Assembly: GCA_964649095.1 (NCBI GenBank)
Contig: CAZYPH010000035.1
Location: forward strand, 1 to 19,683
DNA from: CAZYPH01 sp964649095
GTDB taxonomy: Bacteria; Bdellovibrionota; UBA1018; UBA923
Reading direction: 5' to 3'
DNA length: 19,683 nt
Part shown: one piece after another, positions 8,171 to 16,500 of the stretch
How positions within the stretch are numbered: the first letter of the stretch is position 1
Layout of the letters: every line of letters begins with the position of its first letter
Translations under genes and position numbers: made by a program
The notes under the pieces: model-generated
Seen by the model: the letters and a program-made list of their open reading frames with translations, nothing else
Database searches by the model: none
What the model was told of the DNA's origin: nothing

Positions 8171-8977
8171 TCAACGTGGTGAGATCTTTTTTAGAAAGCC
8201 GATGACCACTTCGGAGGTTTCTATCGGGTTATCTGCATGCAACCAATGGCCGGCATTGCTGACGGTAGCGGATTCGGCGTTGGGGTTGGTACGTAACATC
8301 TCTTCGACGGCCTCAACTGAAAAATGTTTCGATTGCCCACCGCGGACTATTAAGATCGGGCATTTGATTTGGCTAAAAACAAAATGCTGGTCGATGCGCA
8401 AACCTTTTGAGGCGTTCGTGAGAAGTTGCTCGCGTAAACCCTTCAAATCAAACACCCACGTCAAGGCACTAGTTTGAGATTGCGATTTTAAGTTCGATTG
8501 CAACCACAGTCGAATACTCGCGGGAAATCGCATGAGAAACGCATCGGCATCGGTTTTATTGGCGAATGATTCGGGAAGCGGAAAAATAATTTCTCGAATC
8601 GTTTCTAGAGCGTTTTCATCTAAACGCATGCCCGCGTCTAACATGGTCAAGCTGAGTACTCGGGCTGGGTATAATCCGGTAGTCGTGAGTGCGACCCGTG
8701 CGCCCATGCTGTGGCCTACGATGTGGGCTTTAGTAATATTTTTAGAATCTAAAAATGCCACGACATCACCCGCAAAAGACTCTAACGAGTATTCGGCTGC
8801 GTGGGGTGATTTGCCATGGCCGCGCTGGTCTAAGGCAATGGCGTGAAAACCCGCTGCGGCAGCAGCCTCTACTAGTCGCGTAAGATTACGCGCGGTGCCT
8901 AAAATACCGTGTAAAAAAACGACAACGGGCGCGTGGGCGTCGGCTGATGGCGGCTGTTTCTCAATGTAATAAAGCAT
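8171..8977 (-). CDS. Alpha/beta hydrolase, YbfF/ABHD11-like esterase (268 aa)
   Basis: A single-domain alpha/beta hydrolase of normal length without signal peptide, so cytoplasmic. Residues 18-24 (VVVFLHG) hold the oxyanion-hole HG. DQRGHGKS at 50-57 is the usual turn after strand 4. The nucleophile is S90 in GHSMG (88-92), and the catalytic His is H244 in NAGHWLHAD. The Asp expected after strand 7 is not in the RGGQSKHF loop (212-219). In the YbfF/ABHD11 group, where a similar RGG-x-S loop and a GHW-x-H-A-(D/E) end are found, the acid lies elsewhere in the fold. Such enzymes cleave acyl esters or thioesters. It is the last gene of the six-gene operon and overlaps the glutaredoxin gene by 17 nt, with its ATG at 8975-8977. 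The exact substrate cannot be told. Confidence 0.88.
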   Translation of the reverse strand: MLYYIEKQPPSADAHAPVVVFLHGILGTARNLTRLVEAAAAAGFHAIALDQRGHGKSPHAAEYSLESFAGDVVAFLDSKNITKAHIVGHSMGARVALTTTGLYPARVLSLTMLDAGMRLDENALETIREIIFPLPESFANKTDADAFLMRFPASIRLWLQSNLKSQSQTSALTWVFDLKGLREQLLTNASKGLRIDQHFVFSQIKCPILIVRGGQSKHFSVEAVEEMLRTNPNAESATVSNAGHWLHADNPIETSEVVIGFLKKISPR

Positions 8978-9215
8978 CGAGCTTGCCAGCAGCGTCTAGT
9001 TTAGCGACGTCGTTGTAGCCGCCTACAAATTGATCGTTGATAAAAATTTGCGGCATGGTTTTAAAGCCGGTTTTAGATTCGAGGGTGTCCCAAGCCGCAT
9101 CATCGTCGTAGCCGAGTAGTTTTTCTTCGTACGCTACGCCCTTAGCGTCAAAGAGCCGTTTGGCCGAAATGCAGTATGGGCACGCAGGCATCGTATAAAT
9201 AACTACTTTGGGCAT
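8961..9215 (-). CDS. grxC: Glutaredoxin 3-type (84 aa)
   Basis: A complete class I glutaredoxin of typical size. The active-site CPYC is at residues 12-15 after a first strand VVIYTMPA. The cis-proline loop T53-M-P55 and the glutathione-binding GGYND at 65-69 are intact. It reduces protein disulfides and glutathione-mixed disulfides in the cytoplasm using glutathione. Its ATG (9213-9215) directly follows the TAA of the HPPD gene with no gap, and its Shine-Dalgarno GAGGAG (minus strand of 9224-9229) lies 8 nt before the start, within the HPPD coding end. The 3' end overlaps the hydrolase gene by 17 nt. Family is clear from the sequence. Confidence 0.95.
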   Translation of the reverse strand: MPKVVIYTMPACPYCISAKRLFDAKGVAYEEKLLGYDDDAAWDTLESKTGFKTMPQIFINDQFVGGYNDVAKLDAAGKLDALLH

Positions 9216-10286
9216 TTATAATACTCCTCGGCGCATTTGATCGCGTTCGATCGATTCAAAGAGCGCTTTAAAATTGCCGTCCCCGAAACCCTGATCGCCT
9301 TTGCGTTGGATGAGTTCGTAAAAAAATGGGCCGACTAAATTCTCCGTAAAAATCTGTAACAGATAGCCTTTGTCAGAACCGTCGACCAAAATATTCAACG
9401 CCTTTAACTCGTCTAAATTTTCTGCGACGTTGGGCACTCGCGTCGGAACGGCATCGTAATAACTGTCTGGTACCGATAAAAACGACAACCCACGCTGTTT
9501 ATAGGTTTTTAGGGTGCTGATAATATTCACCGTATGTAGGGCAATGTGCTGAATGCCTGGTCCGCGGAACGTGTTTAGAAATTCTTGAATTTGCGAGCGG
9601 GCATCGGCCGGTTCGTTAAACGGCATGGTGAGTTTTCCGTTGGGAGTCCGCAGCGCGCGGGAATAAAGCCCCGTGCGGTCAGTTTTAATGTCAAAGTAAC
9701 GGACCTCCGTCATGCCAAACAGTTTTTTATAGTGGTTTGCCCAGTGGTCCATGCGGCCCATCTCTACGTTGACGGTGATGTGGTCTAGCGTCTGAACGTA
9801 GGTGCCCATGGTGATCGTTTGGTTTTTGGCCTCTTCAAAAAGGCTATAAATATGGGGTTTTCCGTTTGAAGCCCCAGAAAAAAATAGGTGTTTCACATCG
9901 CCGTAAACATTGTGGGTGGTGATGCCTAGTGTCGACCCATCTAAGCCGCGCATTTGTGTGCACGGGTGTTCACCTGTGTTGAATTGATTTAAAAACTGGG
10001 CCACCCACTTGGCATCATCGACGGCGATGCCGATGTTCATAATGCCGTCGCCGTGGGCTCGAACAAAACGCCCGGCTTCATGTTCTTTGTCGTCGCTGGC
10101 TGTTAGTACGACGCGCACGTCGCCTTGTACCCAAAGTTCCGAACAGGCATTTTTATCTTGTTTGGTGCCAAGGCAGGTAAAACCCAAATTCTGATATAGT
10201 GTGTGGGCTGTTTTCAGATCTTTTACGGCAAATTCGATAAAATCGATGGAATTGGGAACGATAAAGTCTTGTGTGTTTTGGCTCAC
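9216..10286 (-). CDS. hppD: 4-hydroxyphenylpyruvate dioxygenase (356 aa)
   Basis: Converts 4-hydroxyphenylpyruvate and O2 to homogentisate and CO2, the second step of tyrosine breakdown. The protein has the two tandem VOC-fold halves. The non-heme iron ligands are visible: H169 (LDHITVNV), H247 (GIQHIAL) and E324 (FFYELIQRKG). The C-terminal block LLQIFTENLVGPFFYELIQRK followed by GFG-x-GNF (333-339) is diagnostic, and the C-terminal helix that caps the active site is present. Length matches bacterial family members. The start is GTG at 10284-10286, preceded on the minus strand by AAGGAG 6 nt away, and it overlaps the TGA of the thioesterase-like gene (GTGA). No homogentisate dioxygenase or maleylacetoacetate isomerase lies in this window, so the rest of the pathway is elsewhere or the product is used otherwise. 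Confidence 0.96.
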   Translation of the reverse strand: MSQNTQDFIVPNSIDFIEFAVKDLKTAHTLYQNLGFTCLGTKQDKNACSELWVQGDVRVVLTASDDKEHEAGRFVRAHGDGIMNIGIAVDDAKWVAQFLNQFNTGEHPCTQMRGLDGSTLGITTHNVYGDVKHLFFSGASNGKPHIYSLFEEAKNQTITMGTYVQTLDHITVNVEMGRMDHWANHYKKLFGMTEVRYFDIKTDRTGLYSRALRTPNGKLTMPFNEPADARSQIQEFLNTFRGPGIQHIALHTVNIISTLKTYKQRGLSFLSVPDSYYDAVPTRVPNVAENLDELKALNILVDGSDKGYLLQIFTENLVGPFFYELIQRKGDQGFGDGNFKALFESIERDQMRRGVL

Positions 10287-10816
10287 GATTTACTCCTTAA
10301 TAGGGACCATTTTTTTAGCTGCCAGTGGGTTTTGATCGTCGCTACAGGGCCTTCGGCAGAAGTCGCATTAGTCGGTTTTGATTGATACAAATGAGTTACC
10401 AGATGCAAATCAAACGCGTCGCCCTTTTCGGGGAAGCTTTCTACTTTAACCTCGGCCCATAACTTCTGTCGCCCTTGTTTAAAGTAATCAACACTAATGT
10501 TTTTTAAAATTAGGCGGTAGTCCTCAGCGCCAAAGTGTTTTAGCGCCAAGATGCCCGCTGTATACTCACCCACAGTCGCCATGGCACAGGCGTGCACCCC
10601 ACCTAAATGGTTTTTATTGGCGCGGATAAATGGGATACTCACTAATGACCTAGTGTTCGTGAGGGCTTCTATCTTCAGTCCGAGAGGTCCGTTGAACGGA
10701 ATGACTTGCGGCAAAAGTTTGTTCAGAATGGCTAACGCAAAGGCATTATGTTCGGTGCTCGTGCGTTCTAATAAATACTGCAACAGTTTTTTGCTAAGTT
10801 TTTTGGTGTCCATCAT
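10283..10816 (-). CDS. Hotdog-fold thioesterase-like protein, DUF4442/PaaI-type (177 aa)
   Basis: The order of elements fits a single hotdog domain: an N-terminal helix, strand PLGLKIEAL, strand SLVSIPFI, then N-x-x-H-x-G-G-V-H (67-75) leading into the long central helix (HACAMATVGEYTAGILAL), followed by strands ending in TIKTHWQLKK. The HLGGVH stretch before the central helix is where acyl-CoA thioesterases of this fold place the thioester carbonyl. Family members hydrolyse acyl-CoA thioesters or bind acyl groups; the substrate is unknown here. The ATG at 10814-10816 has GGAG on the minus strand 8 nt before it; a second ATG follows directly. The gene starts 5 nt after the DUF192 stop and ends in a GTGA overlap with HPPD, so it is firmly in the operon. 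Confidence 0.75.
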   Translation of the reverse strand: MMDTKKLSKKLLQYLLERTSTEHNAFALAILNKLLPQVIPFNGPLGLKIEALTNTRSLVSIPFIRANKNHLGGVHACAMATVGEYTAGILALKHFGAEDYRLILKNISVDYFKQGRQKLWAEVKVESFPEKGDAFDLHLVTHLYQSKPTNATSAEGPVATIKTHWQLKKWSLLRSKS

Positions 10817-10821
10817 GGCCG

Positions 10822-11361
10822 TTACTCCTGCTTTCTATTTTGAAAAACGTCTTCGATACAAAGATACCATGGGGTCTTTTTTTGATCATGCACTTCTAGT
10901 TTTTTTAATTGATGCATTTTCACTTCAAGGGCAACGGCACTTGGGTACTTCGATGGAAACGTCGCTGTTGGATTTTGTGGATTTTTCTCAACAGGCATCG
11001 ACAAAACTTGTGTCACTTCGCCTTTAGAATTCATGTAGGCGATGTCGAGTGGAATGTAGGTGTCTTTCATCCAAAAACTTAAAGGCTCTTCTGATTCAAA
11101 TAAAAACAACATGCCTTCGTTGTCTTTTAATTTGCGGTTTTTGCCGCCAAGGCCTTTAGCGCGTGAGGTTTCTGTGCGTACAATCTCGACATTATATATA
11201 TTTTTAACTATATTACAGTTTTTAGATTCATCTGAAAAAGCGACTTTAAGTTTAAAGTGATCAGGTAGTTCGAATTTGTGCTGCGCCCAAAAAGGCTGCC
11301 AGGGCATAAAGACCGCTGCTAAGAGAGACGTATAATTTCGGAGTGCGTGATGTGTTTTCAT
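10822..11361 (-). CDS. DUF192 family exported protein (179 aa)
   Basis: Residues 1-26 contain a short basic start and a hydrophobic core ending in FWAQ, consistent with a signal peptide, as in many DUF192 proteins. The domain follows from about residue 57: strand VEIVRT, then GLGGKN (a variant of the usual GLM-x-R), then GMLFLF (83-88), SFWMKDTYIPLDIAY (95-109) and a late YPSAVALEV (139-147). The SFWMK-x-T-x-IPLDI block is the family hallmark. The molecular role of DUF192 is not established; it is usually exported and found in many lineages. Start ATG overlaps the stop of the upstream gene as ATGA. An AT-rich stretch near 11191-11220 lies within the coding region. Family assignment is sure, function is not. 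Confidence 0.9.
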   Translation of the reverse strand: MKTHHALRNYTSLLAAVFMPWQPFWAQHKFELPDHFKLKVAFSDESKNCNIVKNIYNVEIVRTETSRAKGLGGKNRKLKDNEGMLFLFESEEPLSFWMKDTYIPLDIAYMNSKGEVTQVLSMPVEKNPQNPTATFPSKYPSAVALEVKMHQLKKLEVHDQKKTPWYLCIEDVFQNRKQE

Positions 11362-12155
11362 GAATTTAATTCAGGAGTTTCATGTTTCGTTCGAACAGAA
11401 TGTTTGATCGCCCTAAATGGCAGTTTACCGAAGACATTTTTATCAGAATGGAGATCAGAGACTTTACCGAGCGGTAAAATTCTAGCGTGACCGATGGCAA
11501 AGACATCAAAACGCATAAATTCCTTTTGGTAAATGCTGGCGGCAAGTCCGGTGTCGCCGAAGCTTGGAATAAATAATTTTTGCGGGCTTTTTAAAAACAC
11601 AGGCAGTGTATGGGCAGTTCCAATCGGTGTTCCCAGCTTAAGTTGGAACGACGACGCACATGTTACTTCAACCATGTCGTTGCGAGGTGGAGTAAAATCG
11701 ATGCCTTGGTCTGCAGTAAATCGGTATTGGTTCCACAACAACTCTGTGTGGTGTTCGATCTCGCAGGTGTCGAGCAAAGCTTGTTGATTGGTCTTGGGGT
11801 GGTTAGGCCATTCGTTGGTGGTATTTTTTGACGTAATCCAAACGATTTTCTTTCGGTTGATTCGTCGCGTTAGTGCATCAATGAGGGATTGGTACACTGG
11901 GCCCCCTAATAACAAGAGGGTGCTAGGAGTATATTCTTCTAGCAATTGACTGAGGTACATTAGGTGAGAACGTACGGATACGCCGATGCGTTGGCTTTGT
12001 TTTACTGTCGGTGATGAGGCTCTAATCAAATGTTTGCCGCTAAAGCCGCCCAACAGCGAATCGCCTAAATGGCCAATCACAAGCGCTTTAATAGATTTGA
12101 TGTAAACAGCGCGTCTGACGTCAAAGATGTAATCATTCAAATGGAGATGTGTCAT
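11358..12155 (-). CDS. Degenerate ligase-associated-type metallophosphoesterase homologue (265 aa), probable pseudoenzyme
   Basis: The overall order of blocks resembles the DNA ligase-associated metallophosphoesterase (Pdem) family. There is an N-terminal RRAVYI strand, a LVIGHLGDSLLGG stretch where the family has vaDlHlGk, and a helix ending EEYTPSTLLLLGG where the family has lGD-x-xH. Next come IVWITSKN where GNHD is expected, and a C-terminal TLPVFL...LFIPSFGDTG...FDVFAIGHARILPL, close to the family's 'lPaFg-x-x-tGg...f-v...r-v-PL' end. The metal-binding residues are mostly gone: the GD is GG at 84-85 and the GNHD is TSKN. So it is likely inactive as a phosphoesterase, or the relation is more distant. 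It is the first gene of the operon, with a weak ribosome binding site, and ends ATGA over the DUF192 start. No signal peptide. Confidence 0.6.
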   Translation of the reverse strand: MTHLHLNDYIFDVRRAVYIKSIKALVIGHLGDSLLGGFSGKHLIRASSPTVKQSQRIGVSVRSHLMYLSQLLEEYTPSTLLLLGGPVYQSLIDALTRRINRKKIVWITSKNTTNEWPNHPKTNQQALLDTCEIEHHTELLWNQYRFTADQGIDFTPPRNDMVEVTCASSFQLKLGTPIGTAHTLPVFLKSPQKLFIPSFGDTGLAASIYQKEFMRFDVFAIGHARILPLGKVSDLHSDKNVFGKLPFRAIKHSVRTKHETPELNS

Positions 12156-12366
12156 GTGTGATTTCTACTCAACCGGGTATTGTTAGAATCGTCAATACTC
12201 TGCGTATCACACCATGTCAGAGCGAAAAAAATCGAGACGGAATAAGATGTTGATTGTAGTATCGCGCTGAAAAGGCGCGTCAAAACAAGAAAACTATATC
12301 TACTTTTATAAATATAGTTTTCTTCACTGACACAGGCCTCAAAAAAATTATTTGGAGGAGATCACA
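12156..12366. promoter_or_regulatory. Divergent intergenic region between the six-gene operon and the DUF2090 gene
   Basis: These 211 bases must hold promoters for both the leftward operon and the rightward gene. On the minus strand, TTGACG (12283-12278) and TACAAT (12258-12253) could be -35/-10 boxes, but the 19-nt gap is long, so I hold this weakly. On the plus strand, TATAAA near 12307-12312 sits inside the loop of the 13-bp inverted repeat but has no matching -35. A short GC hairpin (CGCGC at 12263-12267, GCGCG at 12275-12279) is also present. The strong Shine-Dalgarno GGAGGAG at 12354-12360 fixes the start of the rightward gene at 12367. Confidence 0.5.
12287..12324. repeat. Perfect 13-bp inverted repeat, candidate operator or leader hairpin
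   Basis: The left arm AAGAAAACTATAT (12287-12299) and right arm ATATAGTTTTCTT (12312-12324) are exact reverse complements around a 12-nt spacer. Nothing upstream on the + strand needs terminating, so a terminator is unlikely. The position, 42 nt before the ATG at 12367 and inside a divergent gap, suits an operator or a hairpin in the leader. The spacer contains TATAA, so binding here could block a promoter. Confidence 0.7.
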
Positions 12367-13296
12367 ATGAGCATTTCAAAAAGTGAACTAGGTTACACAA
12401 AAGATTTATTCATTTTGCCTTTCGATCATCGGGGTTCGTTTCAAGCAAAGCTATTTGGAGTGAAAGACCGCGAGCCGACGGCAGAGGAAACTAAATTAAT
12501 CAGTTCTTATAAAAAAATTATTTATGAAGGTTTTTTAAAAGCCATTGCCGATGGCGTGCCTAGCGACAAAGCCGGTATTTTAGTGGACGAGCAATTTGGC
12601 ACAGAGTTGATTCGTGATGCTCAAAAACGTGGTTTTTCGACGGCCATTCCAGCGGAAAAATCAGGTCAAGATGAGTTTGATTTCGAATACGGTCATCATT
12701 TTGAAGATCACATTCAGGCGATGGACCCGACCTTTGTAAAAGTTTTGGTGCGTTATAATCCCGAAGGCGCCGCAGAGTTGAACCATCGTCAGTTGCACCG
12801 TTTGAAGGCCTTGAGTGATTACTGCCACCGCACACACCGAAAATTTATGTTCGAATTATTGGTGCCCGCTACGGAAACACAGTTAGCCCACTGCGGTGGA
12901 AGCGTGGCCGAATATGATGCGACGCTCAGACCTAAACTAATGTGTGCTGCGATGGATCAGATTCAAAAATTTGGCGTAGAGCCTGATCTGTGGAAATTAG
13001 AAGGTATTTAGACGGCCGCGGACTCCCGTGCTGTAGCCGAACAAGCACGCATCGGTGGGCGTAGTCATGTCGGTGGGATGGTTTTAGGTCGTGGCGAAAA
13101 CGCTGAAAAAGTACGCACCTGGTTAACGATTGCTGCTAAAACGCCAGGTGTTATCGGGTTTGCAGTGGGGCGCACCGTGTTTTGGGATGCCTTAAAGGGC
13201 TTTAAAGAAGAAAAACACTCCCGTGAAGCGGCAATTCGTATGATTGCCGACACCTATCGTAGTTTTTGTACATTGTGGGTTAGCGCAAAACATTGA
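12367..13296 (+). pseudogene. DUF2090 (IolC C-terminal/deoxyketogluconate-6-phosphate aldolase-like) gene interrupted by in-frame TAG
   Basis: The frame from ATG 12367 encodes 214 residues, meets TAG at 13009-13011, and then continues in the same frame with 94 more codons to TGA at 13294-13296. Both parts belong to one DUF2090 domain. The first has LPFDHRGSF (residues 17-25), a LVDEQFG block and PDLWKLEG just before the stop. The second has GRSHVGGMVLGRGE, then a GVIGFAVGRTVFWD block. The family includes the C-terminal half of IolC, linked to 2-deoxy-5-keto-gluconate-6-phosphate aldol cleavage in inositol breakdown, with a class I aldolase-like barrel. The stop occupies a position that, as I recall the family, is usually acidic, so a GAG to TAG change would explain it. 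No frameshift is needed. Start fixed by GGAGGAG 6 nt upstream; an earlier TTG at 12352 overlaps that site. No other inositol genes are nearby. It may be a recent pseudogene, a sequencing error, or a readthrough gene. Confidence 0.8.
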
Positions 13297-13500
13297 CAAC
13301 GTGTTTGTTTGTCCCCAACCGCTAGTGCGTTCGAGCACATAGGAAGTGTGCTTGTTCAATCCTCTGATTTTGTATTTTTGAAAATAAAGTTCGCACAAAA
13401 GATGGGTTGGATTCTTGTCTTAGGTCTTCTGTCTGTTTAGCCTTGTTAGTTGAGTCGTAAAGATTCTTATCAAAAAGCCATTCAGACAGGAGACCCCATC
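13297..13500 (+). promoter_or_regulatory. Leader region of nrdJ
   Basis: These 204 bases separate the DUF2090 gene from nrdJ and must hold the nrdJ promoter unless the genes are co-transcribed. I see an 8-bp stem (CGAGCACA 13332-13339 with TGTGCTTG 13347-13354, one G-T pair, 7-nt loop) not followed by a T-run. I see no convincing cobalamin riboswitch core and no NrdR box pair. The Shine-Dalgarno AGGAG at 13488-13492 lies 8 nt before ATG 13501. Confidence 0.35.
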
Positions 13501-16500
13501 ATGCCGCTTACCGCCGAAATTACTTCTTCTTCACAAAAAAAATCAAAAAAACCAACTACCAGAAACCCACAGCCGACACAGACTAGTTTGCCGGGCCTGG
13601 CGCGTGGTTTGAAGATTGAGCGGCGGTATACGCAGCCTGGTCAGCACCCCTTTTCTGAGGTGGTGTGGGAGAAACGCCGGAGTGTCATTTCTAATCCCGA
13701 TGGCAGTATTGTTTTTGAAATGAACGATGCCGAAGTGCCTGCCTTCTGGTCACAGTTGGCTACGGATATTGCTGTTAGCAAGTACTTCCGTCGAGCTGGC
13801 GTGCCTAACGATTTATCAAATGGTACCGGGCGCGAGCACAGCGTAAAACAACTCATCACACGTGTGGCTCGAACACTCAGGCGCTCGGGCGAACGTCTGG
13901 GGGGGTATTTTAAAACGGATGCTGATGCGGATGCGTTTGAAGCGGAATTGACCCATCTCTTGTTGCATCAGAAGTTAGCCTTCAACTCACCGGTTTGGTT
14001 CAACTGTGGCCTCTATGAAGAGTATGGCATTAAGGGCACAGGCGGGAATTTTTATTGGAACCCGCAAACCGATCGCATTGAAGAAACCCAGAATGCCTAT
14101 GAACACCCACAATGTTCGGCGTGTTTTATTCAATCAGTATCCGATGATTTGATGTCTATTTTTGATCTCGCAAAAAACGAAGCGCGTATTTTTAAATATG
14201 GTTCGGGTACGGGGTCAAACTTTTCTAAAATTCGTGGCGCGATGGAGAAGCTTTCTGGCGGTGGTTTATCGAGCGGTTTGATGAGTTTCTTAGAAGTCTT
14301 AGATCGTGGCGCGGGGGCTACGAAATCAGGTGGAACTACCCGTCGTGCCGCTAAGATGGTCGTATTAGATGCCGACCATCCCGAAATTGAAGATTTTATT
14401 AATTGGAAATTACGTGAAGAGAAAAAAGTCGCCGCGTTGATTCAGGGTGGTTATTCGAGCGATTTTAACGGCGATGCCTACCGTACGGTTGCCGGACAAA
14501 ATTCTAATAACTCCATTCGTGTGACTGACACTTTTATGCGTGCAGTAGAAACTGATGGCGATTGGGAAACAACGTATCGCACGAACGGTGCTGTGCATAA
14601 ACGTTACAAGGCGCGTGATTTATGGGGGCAGATCTCTCATGCGGCGTGGGCTTGTGCCGATCCGGGATTGCAATTCGATACGACTATTAACGATTGGCAT
14701 ACGTCATCAAATACCGATCGTATTAATGGTTCAAACCCCTGCAGCGAATACATGTTTTTAGATGACACTGCTTGTAATCTAGCGAGTGTAAATTTGTTAA
14801 AATTTTTAGGGAATGATGGGGTGTTTGATATCGACGGTTATCAACATGCGTGTCGAATCTCTACCATCGCGCAAGAAATCGCCGTCGATTATTCTAGTTA
14901 CCCGACGCAGCGTATCGCTCAAAACAGTCATGATTACAGGCCTCTTGGGCTGGGCTACGCAAACTTGGGTACGTTGTTAATGGTTCAAGGCATTCCGTAT
15001 GATTCTGATGCCGGACGTGCCTGGTGTGGTGCTTTGACCGCTATTATGACAGGTACGGCTTATAGCACCTCGGCCCAGATGGCCTCTCAAAAAGGAGCCT
15101 TTGCCGGCTATGCTAAAAATAAAGAGCCGATGTTACGTGTGATAAAAAAACACCGAGCGGCTGTTCAGGATATTGCTGTTTCAGATGCTCTGCCAAAATC
15201 TTTGTCAGAAGCCGCTCAAGGCGCATGGGACGAAGCTTTAGCCTTAGGGGAACAGTTTGGATATCGTAATGCCCAAACAACGGTACTGGCACCAACAGGT
15301 ACGATTGGTCTGTTGATGGATTGCGATACGACGGGCGTCGAACCTGATTTTTCTTTGGTGAAATTTAAAAAATTAGCCGGCGGTGGGTATTTCAAAATCG
15401 TAAACCAAAGCATTCCATCCGCTTTAAAATATTTGGGTTACGGCGAACAACAAGCGGCTCAAATTGTCGAGTTTGCGATGGGTACCTTGCGTTTTGAAAA
15501 AGACCGTACCAGTGGTGTTGCTGTCAACGTGGAGAGTTTAAAAGCACGTGGCCTTAGTGCGGCGGATATCAAAAAGGCCGAAGCCGCCCTACCGACGGTA
15601 TTTACTTTAGAGCAGGCTTTTTCAGCGAGTGTATTGGGTGAAGGTAAAAGTTTGCAAACCTTGGGTTATAGCGAAAAAGAAATCGCCGAAGCGAACTTAG
15701 TTATTTGTGGGCGTTCTACCGTAGAAGGCGCGCCGCATTTAAAAGCCGAGCATCTGCCCGTCTTTGATTGTGCAAACAAGTGCGGTGCTATGGGTACGCG
15801 TTCGATTGCACCCATGGGCCACATTCGTATGATGGGTGCTGCACAACCGTTTTTGAGTGGTGCCATTTCAAAAACTGTAAACTTGCCGAATGAGGCTACC
15901 GTAGAGCAGGTAGCTGAAGTGTATTTTGAGTCGTGGAAGCTGGGTCTAAAGGCCGTCGCTTTGTATCGAGATGGTTGTAAATTGAGCCAGCCTTTGTCGT
16001 CTAGCAGTAAGGCTAGCGGGGCATCCACTTCGGAACAAACTACCGCGACACCTCAGGTGCGACGTCGATTACCGAAAAAACGTGCTGGATTTACAATCGA
16101 AGCTAAAGTGGCTGGCCATAAAGTCTATCTACGAACCGGAGAATACGACGACGGTACGTTGGGTGAAATCTTCATTGATATGCACAAAGAGGGTGCCGCT
16201 TTTCGCAGTATGCTGAACTGCTTAGCGATTTCTGTGAGTCTCGGGTTGCAACACGGTGTGCCTTTAGAAGAGTTTGTTGATGTGTTTACGTTCACACGAT
16301 TTGAGCCGCAGGGCATGGTCGACCATCCGAATATTAAGTCGGCGACGTCGGTCGTAGACTTTGTATTTAGAGCACTGGGCATGGAGTATCTGGGCCGCAC
16401 CGATTTTGTGCACGTTAAGCCCTTAGACGAACCAGTGAAGGTTACTGCGTCGCGTGAGTTAACAACTAATAACGCCGCTAATAATAGCACTGCAAACGAT

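Noticed and set aside
10551..11027. 158-codon open frame on the + strand
   Set aside because: It is antisense to the thioesterase-like and DUF192 genes, spanning their junction, and has no domain or start signal.
13009..13011. Pyrrolysine or full TAG reassignment
   Set aside because: The first gene ends normally in TAG at 460-462, and no pyl genes are in the window. A point mutation or error is simpler, though readthrough stays open.
13297..13500. Cobalamin riboswitch before nrdJ
   Set aside because: A B12-dependent enzyme made it worth looking for, but I found no conserved B12-box-like core and only one small stem in a leader of 204 nt.
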